64,000 nucleotides of DNA from Siphlonurus alternatus (GCA_949825025.1 OX463784.1:17302124-17366123), one strand, 5' to 3'; positions 1 through 12,834 are shown, numbered from the stretch's first letter. Program-made: numbers and translations. The notes: generated from the sequence alone by a model not told the origin.

Positions 1-822
1 TAATGTCGTTTTGACATGAAACTCTTTATATTAAAATATTTCAGTGTATTTAATTATAATTTCTCATGAATTCTATTTAAATTTCTCGGAATTTTACTAT
101 AGACAGATTTTTTTTTCTTTTTTACGCTAAAATAAAAAAAAAAAAATTAAAACTAGATTTAACCGATTCAAATAAAAATATATCCAACTCTCTTGCTTAT
201 ATAAAATATAGCCACATGAGTGCAGTTTTCATTTTCTAACTAAAAAAATATAATACAGTGCATTTGTTCTGCATGTCAAATTAAAGACCACCTTATATAT
301 TAATAATAATAATAATACCTAATTTTGTAGAACTACTATTAAAGTTTGTTTATTTATAACTTTCATACGTATTTAAAAAAAAAGACATTCCGATTATTTT
401 TATTATCAGACATTTCATAATTCCCCTTCCTATAAAAAAAGATTAATAAACTGGACCATACGTGATTTTGCACACGTTTGGGAGGAGTTCATTAATAAAA
501 ACGACCTTGAGACATCCAACGTAGTAAGCAGTCGATATAAAAAATAACAAAAACAAGAGGGAATTTACATTATTGTAACGTTGATAAAAAGTTACATCAG
601 CTATCGGAAGGTGTGGTTGGGTTCTTGTGGATGCCTCGTGCTGCCCCACGTGGTCTTTCCCCCCATACCTTACCCCCACCTAACTTTGTCTTATGTATAC
701 CTGGATAGAAGCCAAAACAACCCACACGTTGAACTCGGTGGAGTGATCTATCTTGTAATTTCTACAAGGGGGGTCTTCTTCGACGGTATTATTTTGTTAT
801 AGGGGTGTGATCTCTCTTTAAA
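1..822. other. AT-rich intergenic DNA, no gene seen
   Basis: No exon with coding character and splice sites is visible. There are short A/T homopolymers and a (TAA)n run near 300-315. A less AT-rich patch at about 600-780 has overlapping short open frames on both strands that look like chance. Confidence 0.5.
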
Positions 823-1083
823 TACAGAGTGAACCACAATTCGCGTGCCAACTTTTTTCGTAAATTTGGTATTGCAAAAATTTTCGCACAAACTTCAAAC
901 TTGGTACACTTGTAGCTGAGGGTTGTAAAAATTAGTTGAGGGTGTTAAAATTTTTATTGGACACCAATAACACCCCTTTCAGGGGTGGTTTTTAAAAAAA
1001 TTATTTTCGCCTTATGGGAATTCAATGTTAAATACAACTTTTTTTGAAATCATTGGAATTTTGCGGAAAAAGTTTCTAGCATA

Positions 1084-1670
1084 GGGTAATCGACCGTCCT
1101 GAACTCAGAAATAATTTTAGATTTTTTCCCCGACGCACCCCTGAGGGTGGAGACCTACCCCTAAAATCCATTTTCCTTAAAAATTGTGCTAAAATTATGA
1201 AATTAATTTTCAAGGGGTAATCGACCCTCCTGAACTCGGAAATAATTTTAGATTTTTTCCCCGACGCACCCCTGAGGGTGGAGACCTACCCCTAAAATCC
1301 ATTTTCCTTAAAAATTGTGCTAAAATTATGAAATTAATTTTCAAGGAGTAATCGATCCTCCTGAACTCGGAAATAATTTTAGATTTTTTTCCCTGACGCA
1401 CCCCTGAGGGTGGAGACCTACCCCTAAAATCCATTTTTCTTAAAAATTGTGCTAAAATTATGAAATTAATTTTCAAGGAGTAATCGACCCTCCTGATCTC
1501 GGAAATAATTTTAAATTTTTTCTTTGACGCACCCCTGAGGGTGGAGACCTACCTCTAAAATCCATTTTCCTTAAAAATTGTGAAATTAATTTCCTAGGTG
1601 TAATTGACCCTCCTGAACTCGGAACTAATTTTAGATTTTTTTCCTCGATGCAACTCTGAGGGGAAACTAG
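1084..1670 (+). repeat. Left-arm tandem array, 131-bp units
   Basis: About 4.5 units of a 131-132 bp repeat. The unit runs from GGGGTAATCGACCCTCCTGA to a TTAATTTTCAAG end. The last unit is partly degenerate. Short open frames reading through it repeat their peptide with the unit and are not genes. Confidence 0.85.
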
Positions 1671-2239
1671 CTGCTACCCACCATATCCTTCTTTCTTAAT
1701 TATCGAGTAGAAATTGCGAATTAATTTTTTTTCAGGATGTATCGAAATTTTTCAGAGAAAAAATATCCCAGACTGACCCCTTCACTTGCAGCATGACAGT
1801 GGTTTCACTCAATGTGTCCACCGTTAATTGGCGTGATGGCACATGTTGGTCCGCTCAACGTGGCTATGTGTGTAGGTGCATAGCCTCTAACGTCTGAGGT
1901 GTGACTAATTCCATGCAACGTCTGATCTCCACTTTCTGTTTGTCAATTCGTCTCAAATCTCTTCTTGTGAACATTTTTCTTCAGAAAGAGATTTGAGACC
2001 ATTGACGAGCTAAAAGTGACAGACGTTATGTGGAATTGGTTACATCTCAGTTGTTAAGAGCACACATAGCCTCGTTGTGCAGACCAACATGTGCCTTCAC
2101 GCCATGCAATTAACGGTGAACACATCCATCGTCATGCTGCAAGTGAAGAGGTGAGTCTGTGATTTTTTTTTATGAAAGATTTTGATAAATTCCGAAAAAA
2201 ATTTAATTCACAATTTCTACTCGATTATTAAGGAGAAAA

Positions 2240-2855
2240 GATATGGTCGGTAGCCGTTGACCCTCAGGGTTGCGTTAGGGAAAAAATCTAAAATTATTTC
2301 CGAGTTCAGAAGGGTAGAGTACACCTTGAAAATTAATTTTACAATTTTATCACAATTTTTAAGGAAAATGGATTTTAGGGGTAGTTCTCCACCCTCAGGA
2401 GTGCGTCGGGGAAAAAATCTAAAATTACTTCCGAGTTCAGGAGGTTCGATTACCCCTTGAAAATTAATTTCATAATTTTAGCATAATTTTTAAGGAAAAT
2501 GGATTTTAGGGGTAGGTCTCCACCCTCAGGGGTGCGTCGGGGAAAAAATCTAAAATTATTTCCGAGTTCAGGAGGTTCGATTACCCCTTGAAAATTAATT
2601 TCATAATTTTAGCATAATTTTTAAGGAAAATGGATTTTAGGGGTAGGTCTCCACCCTCAGGGGTGCGTCGGGGAAAAAATCTAAAATTATTTCCGAGTTC
2701 AGGAGGTTCGATTACCCCTTGAAAATTAATTTCATAATTTTAGCACAATTTTTAAGGAAAATGGATTTTAGGGGTAGGTCTCCACCCTCAGGGGTGCGTC
2801 GGGGAAAAAATCTAAAATTATTTCTGAGTTCAGGATGGTCAATTACCCCATGCTA
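2240..2855 (-). repeat. Right-arm tandem array, 131-bp units
   Basis: This is the inverted counterpart of the left array: about five units of the same 131-bp sequence read on the opposite strand, ending against the outer terminal domain at about 2850. Confidence 0.85.
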
Positions 2856-3227
2856 GAAACTTTTTCCGCAAAATTCCAATGATTTCAAAAAAAGTTGTAT
2901 TTAACATTGAATTCCCATAAGGCGAAAATAATTTTTTTAAAAACCACCCCTGAAAGGGGTGTTATTGGTATCCAATAAAAATTTTAACACCCTCGACTAA
3001 TTTTTACAACCCTCAGCTACAAGTGTACCAAATTTGAAGTTTGTACGAAAATTTTTGCAATACCAAATTTACGAAAGAAGTTGGCACGCGAATTGTGGTT
3101 CACTCTGTATAATGTATATTATTATTATTTTATTAAGACTTTTATATGGAAAAGGATGTTTTTTGAAGTATTTAGAGGAAATAACAAAGCTTTACTCAAT
3201 TAACAGAAGGGGGGTGGGGGGTACTCT

Positions 3228-3400
3228 AAGCGGGGTACCCGAAATTTCGGGGGGGAAGGAGGTGCTGTCTCCATAAGGCCAATGTTAAAAAATGGAGTGG
3301 AGGAAATGCCTACATTGCTCATGTTAAATCCAAAATTTCGGAAGGGAGGCTGCAGCCCCTTGGACATCCTCATGCAGACACCCCCTTGGATCCGCGCCTG
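3228..3400. mobile_element. Short hAT-like remnant with 8-bp duplication
   Basis: GGTACTCT occurs immediately before 3228 and again at 3401-3408. The right end reads CCTTGGATCCGCGCCTG, which resembles the conserved terminus of many invertebrate hAT elements. The left end does not carry a clear matching inverted repeat, so it is either degraded or the duplication is coincidental. No coding capacity. Confidence 0.4.
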
Positions 3401-3409
3401 GGTACTCTC

Positions 3410-4105
3410 TATAAGGAGTCCTGTACATATAGGTTTACTGTAAAAAATTGAAGGGTGCATTTAAAGTTGATAAGATATAAAATAGGCAGTAATACAGTGT
3501 TATGTAATATACACTTTAAGTTTTTATCGCTAAACGACGCTAAAAGTGTCGATCGTACTGTGTAGTGTAAATAATCAGTTGAGACAAGCGTTAATTAATA
3601 AAAGTCAATGTCCTAATGAGACAGATGAAACGAAGAAGCACTTAAACAATTATACAGAATCAGTGTTAATGTTAAGCTCTATACAGTAAATAAATTGTTA
3701 AATTCATTGTTATATTTTAAAGTTTTTTGCTGTAATTCAAACTCATTTAATTAGAATTATTTCTGTATTTATAAATAATATCGACCGTTTGTAAATGTTT
3801 GTATACTGTAAAAAAAATGCATATATTTTTTTAAATATATTTTTTTTTACGTCCAAGGCCAAATTACTAAAAACCAGTCTATAAAGTAACATTAAGTTTG
3901 AAATATATTGCCTGGTTTCAATGGCCACTCTTCCAAACTGTAACACTAAGGATCTCTTACATAATAACAGGATAAAATTGATTTAATTAAGGTGTCAAAA
4001 TAAAACCTGGAAATACCCATGGAAAATATATGAAATGATCATCACACTTATTCTTGTACTTCTAAGATTTTTGCTTTTAACAAATTTATTTTTGTTAATG
4101 ATGAA
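3410..4105. other. AT-rich intergenic DNA, nothing recognised
   Basis: No splice-bounded open frame with coding character. Short open frames here are flanked by homopolymers and look random. Confidence 0.45.
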
Positions 4106-4155
4106 ATGGGGAAAAAGAAGTCAAAGGACGTAAATGAAAATGACGAACGAGTTAG
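4106..4155 (+). CDS. Candidate short initiating exon (unassigned gene)
   Basis: An ATG opens 16 codons reading MGKKKSKDVNENDERV and ends AG followed by GTAAGT, a perfect donor in phase 2. The lysine-rich start resembles many cytoplasmic or nuclear protein N-termini but points to no family. I could not find a downstream exon that joins it in frame: the acceptor at 12246 needs phase 0, although the AAG at 12254-12256 would fit. Chance occurrence is possible. Confidence 0.3.
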
Positions 4156-5231
4156 GTAAGTTCTCAGTAAGTCCATTATGTTGGCTTTAATCCAATATAG
4201 TTATACGTTAACCCCACTTCAGTTAAACTACTGAACTTAAATATTTTCATTTCATACTATTAACAAAATTAGCCTCTTGTAGTTTCTCAAGCATAAGGTT
4301 ATATCATGGAACTGTCTTTATTGATTAGTTCAAGAGCTTACTGCATGCAAGCTGTGTGCTATCTTTTTTTTATTTGTACATAAATTTTAGTTAACATCCC
4401 TAAATAAAATTCTATGTTAAAATATAGTAATATGGACCTTAAAAGCACTTGATTTTATATTACAATAAGTTTATTTGACCACAACCTTATATCAAGTAAA
4501 GGCCAAGGGCTTTAAAAACCTCGACATGTGCAAACTGTTTTATTTTGTCTGTGCTCTTGAAAAATCCATCCCGTATCACCCTTGTGTTGATGTCTATCTT
4601 TACCAAGGTTAAAAACTGTCTCAACATTAAAATATATTTTCAGCATCCAGCAACTGTTCCATTACCACAAGAGTGGAAGATATTTTTAAATTTTTTTATT
4701 AACTAAGTGGGAAATAAATAATGCTAAAAAAAAAGTTCTACAGGATTTCCGTTTCATTTAATCTTGAATTTTTTATGTCAGAATATTGAAGCCTGCAAGA
4801 TTGGTTACTATGCAAATTTATAAGGATGCTTATTTTCATCTGCTTTATCATTACTCATTACTATTATTGAATTTCAACGAATGTGAAGCATTTTTTTTTA
4901 TATATATGCGTTTGCAAGTTGTTGTTTTTTTAATTATCTTGGCGTGAATATGAAATAATTCAAATCAGTATCTAAAAAAAAACTTACATTGCATTTTATA
5001 GGAGAGAGGGGTATCTTTATACGATTCGCAAACTTTTGAAACCAAGATAATTTATAAGGTTGAGTGAAACGAGAATTGTATACTGGGTGCACAATCCTTG
5101 CATATATATATAAGTAAGGGGTATATTATTATTATTATTATTGTATATAGTCGTCGCGGTTTATCTTTGGTTTGATGTCATGCGACCCTCCCATTAGTAT
5201 TTTGTTGTACTACTTTTGTTGTACGTAGAGG

Positions 5232-5262
<31 letters not shown>
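5232..5262. repeat. Poly-A run, 31 bp
   Basis: Uninterrupted A run. It could be the tail of a retroposed sequence, but no upstream body is recognised. Confidence 0.8.
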
Positions 5263-5265
<3 letters not shown>

Positions 5266-8200
5266 CATGAAATCAAACCAAAAATAAGTTGACTGTAATT
5301 ATGCATATAAAGCATATTATTTCGATTGCCCTCAAATATATGCAATCAATCAAAATTTTAAAACATGAGAAGAGAGATTGTAATGTCAGTGCGTTTTGCT
5401 GTCATAAATCATAAGTTTTTTTTAATAGTTTTATTTGAATGGAAACATTTCATTAAATTGATTTTCTTCAAATGTAGCTTTTTGAGAACTCCAATCCACA
5501 ATGCCATAAAAACTTTAGTTCTATTTTTATACTTATTGTACAGTAAAAAAATGTTATAAAAGGTTATTGCATTGTTTGAGCGAGGCGCTTCTTTTCTTCT
5601 TCGTTTATATTGGCGTCTAGGACCTTTGGGAATCAAAAGAAAAGCCTTTTGTTGTAAAGACTTTGAGTGCCATATTGCCCTTCTATTTTCATTCTAGAGC
5701 TCTCCTTTTTTTTTTTATTATTTGTATATGTTTACAATATGATGCAAAATAACGTTATACCACATTGGAATTTTCTATAACTTCAAACGCTTCATAGTTC
5801 TTGACTCCATACAAATAAATTCGGTTTACTGAAACTATTTGCCAAACATATTCTTACACTTCAGTACAAACTTATTAATTGCTTTGACACACAAACAAAT
5901 AATATTATAATAATTATATACCTTGTGTAATATATACCTCGCTTTTTTAATATAATAATATAATATATAATTATTATATATTTCAAACTTTTCAAAGTGA
6001 TTCTGATTTAAATGTTTAGGTTACCTTTCAATGCAAGTCTTTGTTTGAGTTTCCTAAAACATAAAAAAAAGAAGTATAGTGTGTGGCCTAATTTTCAGGG
6101 GTAAAAAAAAAAAAAAAAAATGGTGGCTGCAGATTCAAACGTTTTTTGTGATTATCAAATTGTTAACATTTTATACCCTGCAAGGGTGTATAGATAACGA
6201 AACAATTTTGTCAGTGTGTTTTTACTTATGTATATTTCTTTCACTTACTTTTAAATGGGAACAATTTAGGATTATAGTATATAGATATAGATTATATACG
6301 TTCACGATTTGCTGTAGTAATAAAGTCATTACAGCACGCTATACCATTTATCGTATTAATGTTTGACATAATTCAGGTACAAATTTGAGTTGCTCAAAAC
6401 ATATCCCTTCGTTTTTTTTTTTATAATATGATTCTCTCTATATAACAGAAGTCTCTTTTCTGTACGTGGTCTCTAACTCTCCTTCATAATTTTGCACCCA
6501 TTCATGCATACATTTAAATCAATAAAATTTAAAACATAACCACACGTAAGTTTATGAAAAGGGCAATTTCTTATGTTGACATGCTTGCTTAATGTAATGA
6601 AGAAACAATAAAATTTTGCTTTCAATACAAATAATATATAACACTTTAATTTTAAATTAAATTCAACGTTGCTCTATAGCTCTTTACATCTATATGCGTG
6701 TAATTCTTTATATAGCGATTTAAATAGATGAAATCTGAATAATGCTATATAAAATTTGTATTTTTGTTTTGTGCCATAATATCATGCAAAATTTGAATTG
6801 TTTCACTCTCACTTGCTACAATGCAAAATCCCATATAATTATATCCCCAATTGTTATTTGATGCAACGATATTAAAATAAGACGTGCATGTGACAACTCT
6901 TAAATGTCCTCGCAATGTGATTTATTTACTTCGAAACATGCATGTCTTTCGCAGCAAATACTTCAAAATCTCCGCACCTACACTTGCTGACCTTATAACA
7001 CTACCGGTATTGCATTAACTTGTATAATATAGATAATAAAACAATAACACACATGATGAGTTTCATCATCCAAGATGACGTTTGCTCTACTACGACATTA
7101 CTAGAAAAATTATCTAGGCCTAACCAGTAATATATAAGTATATTACGTATATATTTCATTATATGGTATTAAAAAATGTTAACTAGACAGAAAATAATAT
7201 TGAAGACGACGATCCTCTACAGACGATCCTTGACTTAAATGACGTCATACCAAACCGGAATATCGAGATACTCTCTCTACATGTCGTTAAGGCTTATATT
7301 TATATCTTTTTAGCATTGTGTATATTTAAATGGTATAATTAAAAATAGGTGTAGGCTTACATGAAAGGTTATTGCACGCAAAAGTACGTCGTAATATAAT
7401 ATATTTTTATGTATTCAGTACATACATAGGATAGTATTTTTTTATATAAACAAATACGTAATCTTCGTAATATTATAAATATTATAGGTGTGTATTTTTA
7501 TGTTATGAGAAAAAAAAATATGGTATAGAACTACAGTAAAGACTGAAAGGGAATATTTATATAACGATATTATAAATTGAATATTTTTAGTTTATTATAA
7601 CAATATTATATAATTAATTATTGATTTATTGCTGTATTAAAATAAGAAAATTAAAATTGGTGGTACATGTACTATACAATTAACAATATGATTATCATTA
7701 TTATTAAGTTCGGTGATGTTTATGCATGCAGTTGCGATCGTGTTATACGTGCTTAGACTTTGATTTTTTTTTTTTTTTGTTCTTATTGGACAATAATTAT
7801 TTCGACGACAAAACGTATAACTTGATTTTTGAGTCACCTGTTCAAGTTACCTTGAGTACAATACGTATACATTGTGATTAAGATAAATTTTCAAGGTAAC
7901 TGATAAATCAGACCACCTTTTTTACGATTTAAACAATAAACATTGACAGAACACAATCAAAACAAAAACCTGTTTGTATTTATCGTACACGAAAAACAAG
8001 ATTTTATTTTTCAGTCTTTTTGTTTTTCATATGTCCTTGAATGTTCTGTACCACGATATGATAATAAACGTGTTTTTAAAAATAATTTAAGTAAAACTTT
8101 TTATAGTATGAGTAATTTGATGCATTTTTATATAAATTTTGCAAAGTAATCAAATTACAGAATTTATACCCCCTTTTTTGTTTTAATTTTTGAAATATTA

Positions 8201-8804
8201 AACCTTTTATAATTAAATATTCATGATAACAAAATTCCATTGTGTACTTGTATTGTTTACATTTGTTTGGCATTACCCCGTCGGTCGAGCCCGTATGGCT
8301 GTATCACATATACACACATGCACCTGTGTACCCGTATTGTTTTAGATCGATGTATATATATAAAAAAAAAATCAATACAAACCGATGTGTCAGCTGTTCC
8401 TTTGTTATTATCAACAAACTGATGATGTGTTTTCCTTTGTTTTTATTGTATGTAGTGGAGTCGATGTTCAGATGAATACCATAGAGTTTTTTTTTTTTTT
8501 CAATATTCAATTTCGTTTAATTTAAAACTCATGTTGTTATTTAAAATTAAAAAATAATTGCAATTTTTCTTTTTACACAATGTGATCCTTTCATTCTGAG
8601 TAAAGTATGCAGGATACTGTATAGATAGATCGGAAAGAACCCATTTTTCTCCTCAAATTAATTAACTTATGCAGTGCCAAAAATAAATTTAGATTTGTAA
8701 AAAAAGTTATGCAGAAATTAAATGCACTTAACAATGTTTGAATCTGCAGCCCGTCCATGTTTTTTTTTTTTTTTACCTTTTTTACCACGAGTATTATTCT
8801 CGAA

Positions 8805-8875
8805 CGAAATGACCGATGGCGGCGCTGTCTGCAGAGTGATGACGTCACAAAATGGCGGACGTAATGCGGCTCGAA
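8805..8875. promoter_or_regulatory. Promoter-like patch with CRE and YY1-like motifs
   Basis: Within AT-rich DNA this short GC-richer patch holds CCGATGGCGGC, a full CRE octamer TGACGTCA, and AAAATGGCGG a few bases later. YY1-like and CRE sites cluster in animal core promoters. No first exon with a clear donor was found next to it in either direction, so this stays a motif observation. Confidence 0.25.
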
Positions 8876-9309
8876 AGAAATATTGAGTATGAAAAGCAGG
8901 TTAATAATTTGATAATGTGCGATTAGAAGCTTACATACAAACGTAAAATTTGACGCACCGGCTGTCAAATTAAATTCAGGGGCTTTACAATATTATTGGA
9001 GCCAATCGCACCCCTTTCAGGGGTGTTTTTTTTCCCCCCATAGGAAATTCAAAAAGTTTTTTCAATGAATATGACCGAGATGTAACAATTTGAATACTTA
9101 ATTATAAGAATTTTATGGAGAAAATTTCATAAAATAGGTAATTAATTGACACCTCTGAAGTATTTAATTAATACAGATTCATTACCACACCCCCGTGGCA
9201 CCACCTCTACCACCTACCCCTGGAGTGCTACCCAGCCGTACCCCGTTATTCAGACCTAGTATTTTCCACTTTTTTTAAATAATCGAGCTAAAATTATAAA
9301 ACTTAATTT

Positions 9310-10310
9310 TCCAGTGGTAATCAACCCTCCTGAACTAGGAAATAATTTTTCTCCCTGACGCACCCTTGAGTGTTAGATAACTACCCCTAAAACCCATTTT
9401 CCTTAAAAATTGTGCTAAAATTATGAAATTAACTTTCAAGGGGTAATCGACCTTCCTAAATTAGAAAAAATATTATATTTTCTCCCTGACGCAACCCTGA
9501 GGGTGGAAACCTACCCCTAAAATCCGCTTTCCTTAAAAATTGTGCCAAAATTATGAAATTAATTTTCAAGAGGTAATTGACCCTCCTGAACTTGGAAATA
9601 TTTTTAAATTTTCTCCCCGACGCACCCCTGAGGGTGGAGACCTACCCCTAAAATCCACTTTCCTTAAAAATTGTACTAAAATTATGAAATTAATTTTCAA
9701 GAGGTAATTGACCCTCCTGAACTCAAAAATAATTTTAAATTTTCTCCCCGACGCACCCCTGAGGGTGAAGAACTACCCCTAAAATCCACTTTCCTTATAA
9801 ATTGTGCTAAAATTATGAAATTAATTTTCAAGGGGTAATCGACCTTCCTAAATTAGAAAAAAAAAATATTATATTTTCTCCCTGACGCACCCCTGAGGGT
9901 GGAAACCTACCCCTAAAATCCGCTTTCCTTAAAAATTGTGCTAAAATTATGAAATTAATTTTCAAGAGGTAATTGACCCTCCTGAACTTGGAAATATTTT
10001 TAAATTTTTTCCCCGACGCACCCCTGAGGGTGGAGACCTACCCCTAAAATCCACTTTCCTTAAAAATTGTGTTAAAATTATGAAATTAATTTTCAAGAGG
10101 TAATTGACCCTCCTGAACTCGGAAATAATTTTAAATTTTCTTCCCGATGCAACCCTGAGGGTGGAGAACTACCCCGAAAATCAATTTTCCTTAAAAAATA
10201 TGCTAGAATTATGAAATTAATTTTCAAGGGGTAATCGACCCTACTGAAGTCGGAAATAATTTTAGATTTTCTCCCCGACGCAACCCTGAGGGTAAACGGC
10301 TACCCACCAA
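9310..10310 (+). repeat. Left-arm tandem array of copy 2
   Basis: About eight diverged 110-135 bp units homologous to those at 1084-1670. Unit divergence is clearly higher than within copy 1, and several units carry small insertions, for example the A run near 9859. Confidence 0.75.
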
Positions 10311-10879
10311 ATCCTTCTTTCTTATTAATCGAGTTGAAATTGTGAATTAAATTTTTTTCGGGATTTATCGTAATTTTTCATAGAAAAAAAAATATATCAG
10401 ACTCGCCTCTTTACTTAATGCAGTATGATGATGGATGTCCACCGTTATAATAATTACATGGCGTGAAGGCTCATGTTGGGGTCTGCACAATGAGGCTATG
10501 TGTGACTTTAATTAACAACTGAGGTGTGACCATCAATTTCACATAACGTCTATCACTTTCAGCTCGTCAATGGTCTCAAATCTCTTTCTGAAGCAAAAGG
10601 TTTACAAGAAGAGATTTGAGACCAATTGACGAACAGAAAGTGGAGATCAGACGTTGCATGGAATTGGTCACAACTCAGATGTTAGAGGCCATGCACCTAC
10701 ACACATAGCCTCATTGAGCGGACCAACATGTGCTATCACGCCAATTAACGGTGCTGAACACATTGAGTGAAACAATCGTCATACTGCAAGTGAAGAAGTG
10801 AGTCTGGGATATTTTTTCTCTGAAAAATTTCGATAAATCCCGAAAAAAATTTAATTCACAATTTCAACTCGATTTTTAA

Positions 10880-11530
10880 GAAAGAATTGGATATGGTGGG
10901 TAGCCGTTGACCCTCAGGGTTGCGTCGGGGAAAAAGTCTAAAATTATTTCCGAGGGGTTAATAAACACTTGAAAATTTAATTTTTTTAATTTAGCACAAT
11001 TTTTAAGGAAAATGGATTTTAGGGGTAGGTTTCCACCCTCAGATGTACGTCGGGGAGAAAACCTAAAATTATTTCCGACTTCAGTAGGGTCGATTACACC
11101 TTGAAAATTAATTTCATAATTTTGGCACAATTTTTAAGGAAAATTGTTTTTCGGGGTAGTTCTCCACCCTCAGGGGTGCGTCAGGGAGAAAATCTAAAAC
11201 TATTTTCGAGTTCAGTAGGGTCGATTTCCCCTTGAAAATTAATTCCATAATTTTAGCACAATTTTTAAGGAAAATTGTTTTTCGGGGTAGTTCTCCACCC
11301 TCAGGGGTGCGTCGGGGAGAAAATCTAAAATTATTTCCGAGTTCAAGAAGGTCGATTACCCCTTGAAAATTAATTTCATAATTTTAGCACAATTTTTAAG
11401 GAAATTTGTTTTTCGGGGTAGTTCTCCATCCTCAGGGGTGCGTCGGAGAGAAAATCTAAAATTATATCCAAGTTTTTAGGAGGGTCGATTGCACCTTGAT
11501 AATTAATTTCATAATTTTATCCCAATCAGT
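10880..11530 (-). repeat. Right-arm tandem array of copy 2
   Basis: About five inverted units. The array stops abruptly near 11530 without the terminal domain seen in copy 1, suggesting truncation. Confidence 0.7.
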
Positions 11531-12245
11531 AAGAAAAATTAACAATAATTTAATATCATATGGATCGAAATATACATATATATTATGCATATATAATATA
11601 CCACGCGCCGCGCGCAAGACTCTATTTAAAGCAAATGACACGATTTATGGTCACATTTATCTGTTATTTTATTTATTAAGACTAATATTTAACTTTATTA
11701 TGATAATTAAAAATTTGCAAGTGGAAAATATTATATAATCACGATTCACGAAACGTAAATTAACTCAGGAATGGTATGTTTGTTCCTATACTGTTATGAA
11801 CAGCTAGCCGCATTCTAGTAGTTCACACTTTTGGCCGCTAGAGGGCTGAATTTTGTTGCGCTCGCGAATAGGCCTTATACTTCAGATTTGGTGCACAGAA
11901 ATGAGCCTACATTTTAATCTGCGGGTGCAACCAGCCGGTTTATTTCTTATAAAGGCAGTACACCTTATAAGCTAGATATATTATAATAAAGCTATAGATA
12001 GAACGTTATAGCTCTGGTCTAAAGCGTCACATGGAGTCGAATGCATGCTGGTGGACTGATTGATACTTTTGGGATATACTGCATGCATGGTTATCCAGCA
12101 AGGCAGACATGGGTATATATACTGTCCCTCCACTCCTGCGAACAGTACATTAGACTAATTTGTTTTAGATAATATAATGATAAATACATAACAAAAAAAT
12201 TCTGGTGTACATTTCACTAATAAAAAACTTGTATTGTGACTTCAG
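11531..12245. other. Intergenic or intronic DNA, nothing recognised
   Basis: Moderately AT-rich sequence running to the acceptor of the candidate exon at 12246. No repeats or genes identified. A GCGCCGCGCGC patch lies near 11605. Confidence 0.45.
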
Positions 12246-12361
12246 GAGCGTGCAAGCCGCGAGGTGACGGCTTACGCCCCCGTATTTGGCGAGTTCATCT
12301 GCTCAGATGAGGCCCCCGTTCAGCCCCCGCTAGCTCACGACCCTGACACCCTGGAGAACGG
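12246..12361 (+). CDS. Candidate internal exon, possibly an alternative upstream exon of MNK
   Basis: The sequence after the acceptor TGACTTCAG is an open, GC-rich frame of 38 codons (starting ERASREVTAYAPVFGEF and rich in acidic residues and proline) ending AAC G before GTGAGT. An in-frame TGA lies just upstream, so this is a spliced exon rather than a start. It ends in phase 1, exactly what MNK exon 2 at 50610 requires, and G plus GC would give glycine at the join. Base composition sharply contrasts with the AT-rich surroundings, as for the MNK exons. The joining intron would be about 38 kb. I do not recognise the peptide as a conserved MNK segment; it may belong to another gene. Confidence 0.45.
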
Positions 12362-12834
12362 TGAGTACCTGACATGCAACCTTTGCACTCTTGTTATACC
12401 TGAGAACCTGTACGTACCTCTAAAAATAATCGGACTATATGTATCAGATTAATTCGTCGATAACCAATATTATCTATATTTATAGCAAAATATTTTTTAT
12501 AGGCTTGGGTATCTATAATTCTATATATATACTGCTTGAATTTATTAGAATTCTTATCTATTTTAATATATTTCTATTATAGTTCTTTAAAAACCTTCAA
12601 TGTCTGTAATGTTTTATATTGTCAGTGCCAACAAAATTGGATATTATGCCAGATCAATTTGTAACTACAGCAGCACAATATTGAATATATGTTGTCCCGG
12701 ATTATAATAAAAATAGTTTTAAAATAAATAATACTGTCTGATCTTCGCTATAAAACTAATTACATTTTAAAACCGTATAATTAATATATTATGAAAAACT
12801 TATTTATAATAACACATTTAAATAAAATAAAATC
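12362..12834. other. AT-rich DNA, nothing recognised
   Basis: Follows the donor of the candidate exon and runs to the TTAA at 12835. No gene or repeat identified. Confidence 0.4.

Larger units (their letters stand above)
825..3107. mobile_element. Foldback DNA transposon with 131-bp tandem repeats in both arms (copy 1)
   Basis: The two ends are inverted copies: the left begins CAGAGTGAACC and the right ends GGTTCACTCTG, each bordered by TA (823-824 and 3108-3109). The outer terminal domain of about 260 bp is followed on each side by about five tandem units of about 131 bp; left unit starts are near 1084, 1215, 1346 and 1478. Each unit carries CTGAGGGTGGAGACC-like blocks. The arms meet at a palindromic core (about 1780-2155). 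No transposase frame is present, so it is non-autonomous. The TA border fits Tc1/mariner-type or another TA-targeting superfamily, but this is inference; the large subrepeated arms are foldback-like. The whole element could form a hairpin with a stem of about 1.1 kb. Confidence 0.8.
4156..8974. other. AT-rich intergenic or intronic DNA
   Basis: About 4.8 kb with no supported coding exon. It contains a run of 31 A at 5232-5262, a poly-A run near 6103-6120, TAT/ATA-rich low-complexity DNA near 5880-5990 and 7380-7620, and a CpG-bearing patch at 8800-8875 listed separately. Open frames of 60-125 codons here have isoleucine/lysine/phenylalanine/tyrosine-rich composition expected from AT-rich noise. 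Confidence 0.5.
8975..11530. mobile_element. Foldback element with 131-bp repeats (copy 2, degraded ends)
   Basis: Same family as the element at 825-3107. It has a partial outer domain around ACCCCTTTCAGGGGTG (about 9010), about eight left-arm units (9310-10310), a palindromic core (about 10400-10800), and about five right-arm units (10880-11530). The left outer domain is diverged and lacks CAGAGTGAACC. The right outer domain is missing after about 11530. The core is in the opposite orientation to copy 1: the part next to the left array in copy 1 lies next to the right array here. No transposase frame. Confidence 0.7.

Noticed and set aside
5232..5262. SINE or processed pseudogene ending in the poly-A run
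   Set aside because: No tRNA-like head, box A/B motifs or target duplication were recognised upstream.
8591..8968. 125-codon reverse-strand open frame
   Set aside because: Low-complexity, AT-driven composition with a lysine run from a homopolymer. It has no splice context or family resemblance and overlaps the promoter-like patch.
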